Assembly: GCA_951813605.1 (NCBI GenBank) | Contig: OX638379.1 | Coordinates: 4,972,062 to 5,036,061 of the forward strand | Origin: an uncultured Bryobacterales bacterium | GTDB taxonomy: Bacteria; Acidobacteriota; Terriglobia; Bryobacterales; UBA6623 | Length of the DNA: 64,000 nt | Direction: 5' to 3' | Part shown: piece by piece, positions 20,773 to 29,505 of the stretch | Position numbering within the stretch: the first letter of the stretch is position 1 | Layout of the letters: the number at the start of each line of letters is the position of its first letter | The notes under the pieces: model-generated | The model's input: only the letters and a program-made list of their open reading frames with translations | Databases searched by the model: none | What the model was told of the DNA's origin: nothing | Program-made: the position numbers and the translations under genes

Positions 20773-23700
20773 CTAGAACGCCGGCGGCGGCCGCGGGACG
20801 AGGTTCTTCACCGGCAACGTGACCGTGTTGCTGATGAACAGGCCCTGGGCGATCCATAGCGGCGTCGCCGGATTGTCCGCCAAGTCCGTGTTCGTCCTCA
20901 GGTTGACTTGGTAGACGCCGACCGTACCCTCCATGAGCCCGACGAATTCCACCTGCGCCGTGCGGCCGCCGAACTGCGACGAAACGAAGTCGTCCGCGAC
21001 CAGCGGGACGTTGGCGACTGTCCCCGCGGGGGTGGGCTGGCCCGTGGCCACCGAGTTTTGGTTGTCGGTCAGCCCCAGGCCCGTTCCGTAGACAATGATC
21101 GTCTCTCCTGGCACCAGGGGATTCTGCTCCGTGACCAGCGAGAACGCCTCGTTTCCGCAGCACAGGTGCGTGCCCCTCGCGGAAAGCGTCAGCTTCACGT
21201 CCACTTCCGCGCGTTCGTTGACGTCCGGGGTTGCGGGGTCGTCGTTGGGTACCACCGTGCCTTGGGCGGCGTACGTGATCCTATTGCCCGCCTTGCCCGC
21301 TTGCCGTGCCTTCAGGATGACCACCGGGGGCGTGTTCCCATCTTCTAGGAAACCGTTTTCGCGGTTCGTTTCGACCTCGATGCCCGCGCCGGAGGACACC
21401 TCGAAGCTGTACGGGATGTCGTTGCCGTCGGAACCGAGCGATCTGGCCACGATCTGCATCCTCACGGAACCGACCACTTGCAGCACGCGCGCGGTCACTT
21501 CCGGGTCTCCGACGCCCGCGTTGACGGATCTAACAAGGACGTTCCGCATGATGAGCAGTGCGGTCTCGTTGTCCGTGACGTCCTCGTCGGTGAGCGTGTA
21601 GCTGTAGCTCCGGTCGCGCACCGTGATCGTAACTGTGTCGCCGGCATTGGGCTCTTCTCCCGAGAACTCGAAGTCGGCACGCGCCGAAAAGAAACCCATC
21701 GTGCCCGCGGAAGCGACAACCTCCGGGTCTCCGGCGCCCGCGTTGATCAGTTCAATGAACTTGTCGCGAATCTGCTCGGGACTCTCGTCGCCAGGCGACG
21801 TGTAGGCGTACTCGCGGCCGCTGACCACAATCCGGCCCTCCGCGCCTTCCTGGGTGAGCTGGCGATTCTCGGTGTCGTCGTTGTTGGGATCGTTGTCGCG
21901 AGGCCGGTCCGGAACCGTGACGGCGACAGTCCCCTCGGCGACGCCGGTGGCGTGTACCGCCAAGGCAGGGCGGGGAGCCTCGACCGGAAGGGTCGAAGGC
22001 AGCGTGAACAGGCCCGGCGCGGCCCGCACCGACTGGTTCGCACGGGCGGCGGACACCTTCACGCTGCCGTCCGGCGTGGTCCGCCGAACAAAAACGCTGT
22101 ATCCGGTCCCCTCGAGTTCCCAAGGGATCTGGTAGTTGATCTGGTTCTCGGACACCATGATCAGCGGTGAAAGCCTACCGTTGGCGAACACCTCCACGCC
22201 CCCTAGCTGGGTGGGAAGCCCTCCTTCTTGCGACCCGCTGAAGGTCTGGTCCGCAAGGTCTCTGACTGCGATTGCCTGGCCTGCCAGGCCCTGTCCGAAG
22301 ATCGACGTGATGGTGCCCGGCGGGAGGTCCCGAGCGTCCGAACCTCCGGTCAGGCGAGACCCGGACGTCGTCGCGTCCAGTTCGGTTCCGCTATTCCTTA
22401 GCTCGATTTGCGTCCAATTGCCCTGGGGGCCTTCCCGCTTGGCGGTCAGGTTCGCCCGGTAGCTCACTTTGCCCCGAGCGAGCGTCGGTCCCGACACTTC
22501 CGTGGTGGTCGGAGAGCCCGGCGTGATGCTGATGGAGAACGGCAGGCTGTTGCCTACGGGCCCGACCGACTTGTGCACCAATTCCAAGGTCTCGATTTGG
22601 TCGATCTTGCGCTCGACGATCACCTCTGGATCGTCCGCTTGATCCACCAAGTAGTTGAGGCGGTCGACGAAACGCTCCGGTATGTCTCCCTCGGGGACCA
22701 CGTACTCGTATTTCCGTCCGTTGATATCCAAGCTGACATGGTCACCGGGGCGAGCCTCGCCGCCGAACGCGATCGTGCCGATCGCGTGCCGACCCACGCC
22801 TAGCGCGGGGTGCGCCGTCACGGACAAGGAGGGATCGTTGTTGATCATGTCGACGACTTGGTTCCGCACGTCTTCGGCGCTTTCGCCCTCCTTGGTCGTG
22901 TAGAACAGTTCTGCCCCGTCGATCGTGATCTTGATCTCCTCCCCTCCCGGGAGCACCGGCGGCAACTGGGATTCGTCGGTGGCTGTGTCCGAAAGGTCCA
23001 CCGGAAGTTCCTGGTCGAATTCGAGGTGCCCCCGGCTGTGGATTGAGACTGCCGCCGCGTTGCGGACACCGTTTACCTCGATCCAGTCCTCGCCCGGCGT
23101 GAATACCAGAATCCGCCGCGTGAACGCGTCCGCGACGTATAGATTCAGCCCGTCGGAGGCCATCGACGAAGGCGAACGCAAGCTTCCGGGGCCCTCGGAC
23201 TCGGTCAGCTGGACGAAGTTAGGCTGGCCAATCACCAGATCCGCCGTCACTCCGTTCTCGGTCGGTATCTGGTTGTAAATCAGGATGCGGTCGTTGCCGG
23301 CGTCCGCAACGAACAGCCGCTCTCCGACGACAAGGGCGAATCGCGGGAAGTTCAACGTCCGCTCGCAGCGGCGCGGATAGCGGGCCACGTCAGGGTCGAT
23401 CTCGTCCTGCCGCGGCGGCGGGGGCACGGCCAGGGGCACGTTCGACGGCGGGGTCTCGTTCTCGCTGCGACTCCCGTCGTCGTCAGTCGGACCGATCGGC
23501 TCGCACAAAGCCTCGCTGTCGTTTGGCAAGCTCGACGCGAAGTCCTGCTGGCCGATTACCACGTCCGCCGCGACGTAGTCCTGAGTCGGCACGGAGTTGA
23601 AGATCGTCACGCGGTTGAAGCCTAGGTCCGCGACGAACAGCCGGCCTCCTGCGACGGTGACCGAGACCGGATCCAGCATGCGCTTCTCGTCAGCCTCGTA

Positions 23701-24510
23701 CACCCCCTTGGTCAGGTCCGCCTCGTGGCGGGTGTTGAGATCCGGCTGGCCAAGCACGATGTCCGGGGCCTCTCCGTTGGAGGCCGGGATCGCGTTCCAG
23801 ATCAGAATCCGGCTGTTCTGTGTGTCCGCAACGAGCAGCCGGCCCCCGTCCAGCCACACGCCTTGCGGCCCGCGCATGCCCTCTGGCGAGGTATCGGGCA
23901 TGCTGCCGCTGAAGTCGGCTTGGCCCAATACCAGGTCGGGCTCGGTGCCGTTGACGACGGGAATGGAGGTCCAGAGCAAAACGCGGTTGTTGTTGGTGTC
24001 GGCGACCGCGAGTCGGACCCCGTCGCTGTGCACGGCCGACGGGTTGTTCAGGCCCGGAATCTCGGGAAGGTCCGAAGAGCTCGTCGTGTCAAAGTCCGGC
24101 TGGCCGAGGACCGTGTCGGGCAGGCCGATGCAGGCTGGGCACCGGCTCCCCTGAGGCAGCACGACATCCGGCTTGGGCACGAAGCCGGAGACGTTCTCGT
24201 AAATCAAAACTCGGTTGTTTACCGGCAGCGCGCCGATCCGATTGCCGTCGGCGACGAAAAGGCGGTTACCGGCGAAGGCCACGCCCTGGGCTGCGCCGAG
24301 TACCTCGCGGCTCGAAACCGGGTTCTGCCGAGTGAAGCTGTCTTGGCCTATGACAAGCCTGGCACCCTGGTTGGAGACCCATGTGGGTCCCTCGCTCGCC
24401 CGGATCAGAGTCGGTGTCGGAGGCGACTGTGCGCCCGTCGCGCCTTGGAACAGGACCATGGCGGCCGCCAGCGCGGCCCCCCCTAGCGCGTTGTATCGGT
24501 CGAATGGCAT
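20773..24510 (-). CDS. Giant secreted NHL-repeat protein with TIGR03437-type domains
   Basis: 1245 residues with a signal peptide (ALAAAMVLFQGATGAQS). Residues about 30-450 hold at least six NHL-like beta-propeller blades. Each is marked by a recurrent phrase: LVIGQDSF, VLGQPDF, VLGQADF, VLGQPDL, VIGQQDF and VIGQPNF, paired with RLFVADTxNNRIL-type strands. A TIGR03437-type domain follows (IFGQGLAGQAI, FANGRLSPLIMVSENQINYQ, PWELEG), and a second copy ends the protein (GETIIVYGTGLGL, VYQVNLRTN, LFISNTVTLPV). Between and before them lie four copies of a module of the form G-D-x-V-x-I-x-[DG]-x-x-Y-x-Y, with G-x-x-GN-x-I segments. TIGR03437 is concentrated in Solibacter-type Acidobacteria; its function is unknown, but surface adhesion or scaffold is likely. 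It starts 11 bases after the SDR stop. Confidence 0.88.
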   Translation of the reverse strand: MPFDRYNALGGAALAAAMVLFQGATGAQSPPTPTLIRASEGPTWVSNQGARLVIGQDSFTRQNPVSSREVLGAAQGVAFAGNRLFVADGNRIGALPVNNRVLIYENVSGFVPKPDVVLPQGSRCPACIGLPDTVLGQPDFDTTSSSDLPEIPGLNNPSAVHSDGVRLAVADTNNNRVLLWTSIPVVNGTEPDLVLGQADFSGSMPDTSPEGMRGPQGVWLDGGRLLVADTQNSRILIWNAIPASNGEAPDIVLGQPDLNTRHEADLTKGVYEADEKRMLDPVSVTVAGGRLFVADLGFNRVTIFNSVPTQDYVAADVVIGQQDFASSLPNDSEALCEPIGPTDDDGSRSENETPPSNVPLAVPPPPRQDEIDPDVARYPRRCERTLNFPRFALVVGERLFVADAGNDRILIYNQIPTENGVTADLVIGQPNFVQLTESEGPGSLRSPSSMASDGLNLYVADAFTRRILVFTPGEDWIEVNGVRNAAAVSIHSRGHLEFDQELPVDLSDTATDESQLPPVLPGGEEIKITIDGAELFYTTKEGESAEDVRNQVVDMINNDPSLSVTAHPALGVGRHAIGTIAFGGEARPGDHVSLDINGRKYEYVVPEGDIPERFVDRLNYLVDQADDPEVIVERKIDQIETLELVHKSVGPVGNSLPFSISITPGSPTTTEVSGPTLARGKVSYRANLTAKREGPQGNWTQIELRNSGTELDATTSGSRLTGGSDARDLPPGTITSIFGQGLAGQAIAVRDLADQTFSGSQEGGLPTQLGGVEVFANGRLSPLIMVSENQINYQIPWELEGTGYSVFVRRTTPDGSVKVSAARANQSVRAAPGLFTLPSTLPVEAPRPALAVHATGVAEGTVAVTVPDRPRDNDPNNDDTENRQLTQEGAEGRIVVSGREYAYTSPGDESPEQIRDKFIELINAGAGDPEVVASAGTMGFFSARADFEFSGEEPNAGDTVTITVRDRSYSYTLTDEDVTDNETALLIMRNVLVRSVNAGVGDPEVTARVLQVVGSVRMQIVARSLGSDGNDIPYSFEVSSGAGIEVETNRENGFLEDGNTPPVVILKARQAGKAGNRITYAAQGTVVPNDDPATPDVNERAEVDVKLTLSARGTHLCCGNEAFSLVTEQNPLVPGETIIVYGTGLGLTDNQNSVATGQPTPAGTVANVPLVADDFVSSQFGGRTAQVEFVGLMEGTVGVYQVNLRTNTDLADNPATPLWIAQGLFISNTVTLPVKNLVPRPPPAF

Positions 24511-24521
24511 CTTGATTCTCG

Positions 24522-25310
24522 TTAAACGGCCTTGACCAGCCCACCGTCGACCATCGTGGAAGTGCCCGTCACGTAGCTTGCCTGCTCCGAGCAGAGGAAT
24601 GCGACAACCGCGGCGAACTCCTCCGGCCTGCCCACCCGACGGAGCGCTGACTGGCTGGCGAGCCGCTCGATCATCTCGTCGCGGCTGATTCCGGCTAGGT
24701 CTGCTCGCCGCTGTGCAATGCTGAGCAAGCGGTCCGTGGCGATCAGTCCCGGCCCGGCATTGTTGAACAGAATATTGTCCGGGCCGTATTCCGTGGCGAG
24801 CGTCTTGAGCATGCCGACGACCGCCGCGCGGACGCCGTTGGAAAGAATGAGGCCTTCAATTGGTTGCCGGACGGAGGTGGACGTGAGGGTTACGACGCGA
24901 CCCCATCGCTGAGCCCGCATGTCCGGCAGAACCGACCGGATAAGCGCCCACGAGCTGAGGAAGTTGAGCCGGAAGGCGGCAGTCCAATCGTCCGCTCCGA
25001 AATCCTCGAAGCGGCCTCCCGGCGGTCCGCCTGCGTTGGCGACGGCGATGCTGAAGGCGCCGACCGCTGCCCGGGCGTCCTCCACGAAGCCTTGCAGAGC
25101 ATCCGTGTCGCTCACATCCACGGACCCGTGAAAGACCTCGACGCCATACTTGTCGCGGATAGCCCCGGCCGCTTCCGCTATCGCTGGTTCGCTGCGGGAG
25201 CAAATGGCGAGCTTGCAGCCCGCCGCTGCGAGTGCCTCCGCAATTGCGCGGCCCATTCCGCGGCTTGCCGCCGCCACGATCGCCGCCCGGTCTCGAATTC
25301 CCAAGTCCAT
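24522..25310 (-). CDS. Short-chain dehydrogenase/reductase with atypical active site
   Basis: 262 residues from the ATG at 25310; the open frame upstream lacks conserved sequence. Rossmann fold start DLGIRDRAAIVAAASRGMG gives the TGxxxGxG-type cofactor loop in altered form (AASRGMGRA). NAG-like motif VANAGGPPGG (about residue 85). In place of the usual YxxxK, the aligned segment reads LILSNGVRAAVVGMLKTLA, so Tyr is replaced by Ser and Lys by Arg. C-terminal GRPEEFAAVVAFLCSEQASYVTGTSTMVDGG is typical. It resembles a recognised subgroup called 3-oxoacyl-ACP-reductase-like in databases, but it may not catalyse a classical SDR reaction. It lies 100 bases after the cupin gene on the same strand. 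Confidence 0.85.
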   Translation of the reverse strand: MDLGIRDRAAIVAAASRGMGRAIAEALAAAGCKLAICSRSEPAIAEAAGAIRDKYGVEVFHGSVDVSDTDALQGFVEDARAAVGAFSIAVANAGGPPGGRFEDFGADDWTAAFRLNFLSSWALIRSVLPDMRAQRWGRVVTLTSTSVRQPIEGLILSNGVRAAVVGMLKTLATEYGPDNILFNNAGPGLIATDRLLSIAQRRADLAGISRDEMIERLASQSALRRVGRPEEFAAVVAFLCSEQASYVTGTSTMVDGGLVKAV

Positions 25311-25410
25311 CGGTTCTTTGCAGCTGTCAGCGCTCGCTCGCGGGTTCTTTCCTGCCGGGTACGGCGCGGGCGGTCGTTCTCTCCGAAGTAGTCCTTTAGC
25401 TAATACGCAA

Positions 25411-25770
25411 TCAGGAGCCGGACGGGTTCCTGAGGTAGCTGTCGTCGCCTTGGAGCCAGTCTTGGCGAACCGGCTGGAACACATCCATGGCAACCGAGTC
25501 TTCCAAGGCCAGCACGCGGTGCGGCTCGTGGGAAGCGATCTCCACTAGATCCCCGGCGTGCGCTGTGACCTCCCGATCATCGAACTGGAACAGCAGCGCT
25601 CCCTCGAGGACATGGCTGATCTGCTCGTTCTCGTGGCTGTGCCGGGGCACGACGCCGCCTTTGCTGAGACGGATTCGAGCGGTTGTCATGCGCTCGCTAT
25701 GGATGACTCGCCGCGTCGCAGTGTCGCTCAGCTCCTCGAGTTCCACCTGATCCCAGGAATGCAGCTTCAT
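25411..25770 (-). CDS. Cupin domain protein
   Basis: 119 residues from the ATG at 25770, where the conserved sequence begins (MKLHSWDQVELEEL). Cupin motif 1 is G-x5-HxHxxEQ (GGVVPRHSHENEQISHVLEG); motif 2 is G-D-L-x5-P-H-R (AGDLVEIASHEPHRVLALED). The two His plus Glu and the later His make a single metal site. Such small single-domain cupins include dioxygenases, isomerases and sugar-binding proteins; no specific reaction can be assigned. Adjacent to and codirectional with the SDR gene, so a joint catabolic step is plausible. Confidence 0.85.
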   Translation of the reverse strand: MKLHSWDQVELEELSDTATRRVIHSERMTTARIRLSKGGVVPRHSHENEQISHVLEGALLFQFDDREVTAHAGDLVEIASHEPHRVLALEDSVAMDVFQPVRQDWLQGDDSYLRNPSGS

Positions 25771-25941
25771 GGCGTACAGAATTGGCGAAACAGACAGTTC
25801 CACCTTTCCAGTACTTCCATTATACGGAAGAGGCGGCACGCGACGGACGACCACTACGCAGGACTCTTGGCTGTCTCATTCGCCGACGGGCAAGCAACTC
25901 GCCGGGGGACGCGGCTCCTTGTCGCGGGCGCTTGCGATACC

Positions 25942-26274
25942 ATGGCCTTGCGGCTAGAGATGGAGCAGGCCAAGAGCATCCTCCCTAGGCTGTTCCAGCA
26001 GGATCAGCGCCCCCTGCGAGAGTTGGACTTGATCGTCGCCTACTGGCCCGAGATGGTGGGGCCTCTTGTCGCCAAGCACTCCCGGCCGCTGCGATTGGAG
26101 CCACCGAGGCTGGTGATCGAGGCCTTGGATCCGGATTGGCTGCAATTGCTCGCGAGGATGCAGGAGCAGCTCGTAAGCCTCGTGCGCAAGGAACTGCCGC
26201 AGTCCGCGGTCCGGAGAATCGAATTCCGCCTGCCCGAGCACAAGAAAGATCGCGGGCACCGCCGCACGCCATGA
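25942..26274 (+). CDS. DUF721 / DciA-like protein
   Basis: 110 residues from the ATG at 25942. It has the helical DUF721 start (LRLEMEQAKSILPRLFQ) and the core DLIVAYWPEMVGPLVAKHSRPLRL, followed by LVIEALDPDWLQLLARMQEQL. DUF721 includes DciA, the helicase loader used by bacteria that lack DnaC/DnaI; whether this copy does that job is inference. It is the first gene of a tight operon: its TGA overlaps the gatC start (ATGA). It is divergent from the cupin gene across about 170 bases that must contain both promoters. Confidence 0.8.
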   Translation: MALRLEMEQAKSILPRLFQQDQRPLRELDLIVAYWPEMVGPLVAKHSRPLRLEPPRLVIEALDPDWLQLLARMQEQLVSLVRKELPQSAVRRIEFRLPEHKKDRGHRRTP

Positions 26275-26567
26275 GAATCACGCCCGAAGAAGTCCTTAAG
26301 ATCGCCAACTTGGCAAACCTCCGCCTTAGCGCGGAGGACACGGCCCGTTACGCCGAAGACTTGGAAGAAATCCTCACGTATGTCGACCAGCTGAACGAGC
26401 TCGACACGACCGGCGTGGAGCCGATGGCCCAGGTGCTGCACGAAGGCAATGCAGCCCCGTTGCGACCCGATATCCCAGGTGCGAGCTTCGAGCAGGGCAC
26501 GGCCCTGCGGTGTGCGCCCCAGGCCGGCGCAGGCCATTTCAAGGTGCCCAAAGTGATCGAGCGATGA
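26271..26567 (+). CDS. gatC: Asp/Glu-tRNA(Asn/Gln) amidotransferase subunit C
   Basis: 98 residues from the ATG at 26271, which overlaps the upstream stop. Conserved GatC phrases are ITPEEVLKIANLANLRLSAEDTARY (pattern at residues 3-27), EEILTYVDQLNELDTTGVEP and the C-terminal FKVPKVIE. GatC wraps around GatA and stabilises the GatCAB complex that converts Glu-tRNA(Gln) and Asp-tRNA(Asn) to the amidated forms in the cytosol. Its own stop overlaps the gatA start. gatB is not in the window. Confidence 0.95.
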   Translation: MRITPEEVLKIANLANLRLSAEDTARYAEDLEEILTYVDQLNELDTTGVEPMAQVLHEGNAAPLRPDIPGASFEQGTALRCAPQAGAGHFKVPKVIER

Positions 26568-28024
26568 GCCCCGTCATGGAGGACTACCGCCGGCTCACCG
26601 TCGACACCGTTCGCCGGGGCCTTCAGGAAGGGCGGTTCAGCGCCAGGGAACTCGCCGCGGAGGCGATCCGAGTCGGCGAGGCGCAGAACCAAGCGTCTGG
26701 GGTATTCCTAAGCTTCACGCCTGAGAGAGCGTTCCGGGCGGCCGACCGGATCGACGCCAAGGTTGCCGCGGGCGACGAAATCGGCCCGCTGGGCGGCGTG
26801 CCGCTCGCTGTCAAGGACGTGATCATGACAGCCGGCGAGAAGACCACCTGCGCGTCGCGAGCGCTAGCGAACTTCATAGCGCCCTACGACGCCACCGCAG
26901 TCGAGGCGGTGGAGAGGGCCGGTGCCGTCATCGTGGGCAAGACGAACTGCGACGAGTTCGCCATGGGGTCGTCGAACGAGAATTCGGCGTTCTATCCGGT
27001 GTGCAATCCAGCCGATCCAGAACGCGTGCCTGGCGGCTCGAGCGGCGGCTCGGCCGCTGCGGTTGCAGGAGGCTACACGCCGATTTCCCTCGGCTCGGAC
27101 ACCGGCGGCTCGATCCGCCAGCCGGCATCGTTTTGCGGCGCGGTCGGCATCATGCCGACCTACGGACGGGTGTCGCGGTACGGCTTGGTCGCCTTCGCGA
27201 GTTCGCTGGACCACATCGGGCCGTTCTCCCGGACCGTGAAAGACGCGGCGACCCTGCTGCGCACGATAGCTGGCGGGGATCCGTACGACTCCACTGCCGC
27301 CAGGATCGCGGTTCCCGACTACCCGGGAGATCTGAGCGCGAATGTCGCGGGGTTGAGGATCGGAATACCGAAAGAGTACTTCGCCAAGGGGCTGGACGCC
27401 GCGGTCGGGACGCGAATCCAAGCCGGCATCCACACCCTTGAAGCCGCGGGATGCCGGGCAGTCGAAATCAGCTTGCCGCACACGAAGTACGCGATCGCCA
27501 GCTACTACCTGATCTGCACCGCGGAGGCAAGCTCCAACCTGGCCCGCTACGACGGGGTGCGGTACTCCAGGCGTTCCGCTAGTTCCGGCACCATGCGCGA
27601 CATGTACCGCAACTCGCGCGCGGAGGGATTCGGGCCCGAGGTCACGCGGCGCATCATTCTCGGAACCTATGTGCTAAGTTCCGGCTATTACGACGCGTAC
27701 TACCGAAAGGCGCAGGAGGTCCGGTCTTTAATCGCTCGCGACTTTGCGGAAGCGTTCGAGACCGTGGACGCGATCGTCACTCCCGTCTCGCCGTTTCCGG
27801 CGTTCAAGCTGGGCGAGAAGACTAGCGATCCGCTTCAGATGTATCTTTCGGACATCTATACGATCACCGGAAGCCTCGCGGGGATCGCGGGAATGAGCGT
27901 GCCGTGCGGCAAGAGCCCGGAGGGCCTGCCCATCGGCATGCAAATCTTGACCAATCACTTCAGGGAGCAGACGATGCTGAACTTGGGTCATGCATTCGAA
28001 AAGACGGGCGGGTTCGAAGGATAA
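26564..28024 (+). CDS. gatA: Asp/Glu-tRNA(Asn/Gln) amidotransferase subunit A
   Basis: 486 residues from the ATG at 26564, in an ATGA overlap with gatC. Amidase signature family: the catalytic triad is visible as Lys84 (GVPLAVKDV), the cis-Ser in VPGGSSGGSAAAVA (about Ser159) and the nucleophile Ser183 in GSDTGGSIRQPA. The spacing of Lys84 to Ser183 matches characterised GatA. The C-terminal GLPIGMQILTNHFREQTMLN is also typical. GatA generates ammonia from glutamine and passes it to GatB for tRNA amidation. Length is normal and no defect is seen. Confidence 0.97.
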   Translation: MSPVMEDYRRLTVDTVRRGLQEGRFSARELAAEAIRVGEAQNQASGVFLSFTPERAFRAADRIDAKVAAGDEIGPLGGVPLAVKDVIMTAGEKTTCASRALANFIAPYDATAVEAVERAGAVIVGKTNCDEFAMGSSNENSAFYPVCNPADPERVPGGSSGGSAAAVAGGYTPISLGSDTGGSIRQPASFCGAVGIMPTYGRVSRYGLVAFASSLDHIGPFSRTVKDAATLLRTIAGGDPYDSTAARIAVPDYPGDLSANVAGLRIGIPKEYFAKGLDAAVGTRIQAGIHTLEAAGCRAVEISLPHTKYAIASYYLICTAEASSNLARYDGVRYSRRSASSGTMRDMYRNSRAEGFGPEVTRRIILGTYVLSSGYYDAYYRKAQEVRSLIARDFAEAFETVDAIVTPVSPFPAFKLGEKTSDPLQMYLSDIYTITGSLAGIAGMSVPCGKSPEGLPIGMQILTNHFREQTMLNLGHAFEKTGGFEG

Positions 28025-28217
28025 TCGCTGGTACGTCCGCTCCGCAGCCTGCCCGCCCCAGACGTTGCTGCACCATGGACGTAGCGGGATCGCTTCGACA
28101 GCTCGAGAAGCCCTCGTGCATCCCGGCCCACGCCTGCCGTGACGTCATCTGCCGGGAAGCGACCTGTATCGGTCTCGTTCTCGCTAGATCCCGGTCGGCG
28201 AGGCTCGTCTTGCTTTT

Positions 28218-28849
28218 GTGCACGGGCACAGTTTGAAGCCCGATTGCGCGGACCGCCGATGCCATCCGGCGTTCGCGCGACTAGGCGTCTGGTCGGCAGG
28301 AAAACGCGTGGACGGGCCCATCTTCGATCCTGAGCGCCTAGCGACGGAATCCGGGCGTGCGGAACTTGCCGAACTTGCTCGCCAACACTACAAGATGACC
28401 CACGACGCCATTCGACGCTACGATCCTCACCACTTGATTCTCGGCGACCGTTACGAAGCGAACGCCCCGATCGCGATGGAAGTTCTTGACAGCGCTTCGG
28501 GTTCGTGGATGTGTTGTCTTTCCGAGATTTTCGAGACCCTGTCGCCCATCTCGGCGAATGGCGCAAGAGGACCGGCAAGCCGGTGCTGCTAGCCGACGGC
28601 GCTAGGGCAAACCGGTCTGTTCCGCTGCCCAGCTTCTTTGCAAATGATGGCGAATGATACGCGGAGGTCCTCGGGGCGCTTCTGGAGAATCCGGGTTGCG
28701 TCGGCTTACACTTTTGTGGCGCGTACCAGCGCAACAAGGCTCGCCGCAGGGGCCTGCTTGACGAGATGGAGAGGCCCGACCATGAGAATGTTGACTTGAT
28801 CAAGGCTGCAAACGCACGGGCCAGGAAGTGGATGGAGGAACAGTTCTGA
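28218..28849 (+). pseudogene. Glycoside hydrolase remnant (agarase/beta-galactosidase-like)
   Basis: The frame from 28218 gives ELARQHYKMTHDAIRRYDPHHLILGDRYEANAPIAMEVL, a pattern (xxAIRxYDPxHLILGxR) typical of clan-A glycoside hydrolases. At about 28500 the reading shifts by one frame and continues VDVLSFRDF, LGEWRKRTGKPVLLADGA, then hits an in-frame TGA at 28655. It reads on through YAEVLGALLENPGCVGLHFCGAY to a final stop at 28847-28849 (KWMEEQF). The N-terminal half of a normal enzyme is missing. With one frameshift, one stop and a lost N-terminus it is clearly a pseudogene. Confidence 0.75.
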
Positions 28850-29505
28850 TGAACCAGGCAAGCCGCTGTGTCTGCTCTACCTCGGGCCGAAGCACACCGA
28901 GCCGACGGTCCTCGGTTACCAGGTGAACATCCTCATCTGGCAAGGCAGCTACGGCGGTTTTGAGACAAGGCGGATCATCGGACGACACATGGTCAAGCAA
29001 CGCACGATTGGCGCTAACCATGCACTCATCCCTTTCCTCTGTTCGGCGATATGCGGGTATACCGATATGGTCCCGACCTTAGTGGTTCTTCGACCAAGGC
29101 TTGCAGCGACACCGTTCCTCGATTGCTGAATTCCTGTGCCCACAGGCAGTCCTTGGATCACGCTGGAGATCGAAGCCATCTTGGCGGATTGCATTTCGAT
29201 GCCGGGGGCCGCGCCCGGCCCGACCGCAATGGAGCCGTCAGACGGCTGTGCAATTGCGTCGGAGGTGGCGATTCGGAAGCTTTGGTAGCGGGTCCCCGGC
29301 TGTCGCAGCCGCGGCGAATGAAGCGACAGAATCGGAGAATAGACTCAATTCGGCGCGGGACGGTCGACCCCCAGCCCTTAGGAGGCGAACAACGGGGCGA
29401 GGCCTCGCTTCGCTTGCTGCCTCAGGGCGCCTATGGAGAGGGCCGCGATCTTTGGGCGTGTGTCGAGACCGTATGATGCTATTGGTCACTCCCGCGGGGG
29501 TTTAG
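28850..29505. other. Intergenic region, about 650 bases, nothing recognised
   Basis: Downstream of the glycoside hydrolase pseudogene and upstream of the PQQ/EF-hand gene. Weakly protein-like frames occur (for example 28923-29129), but none carries a motif I can assign. It is probably decayed sequence. Confidence 0.4.
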
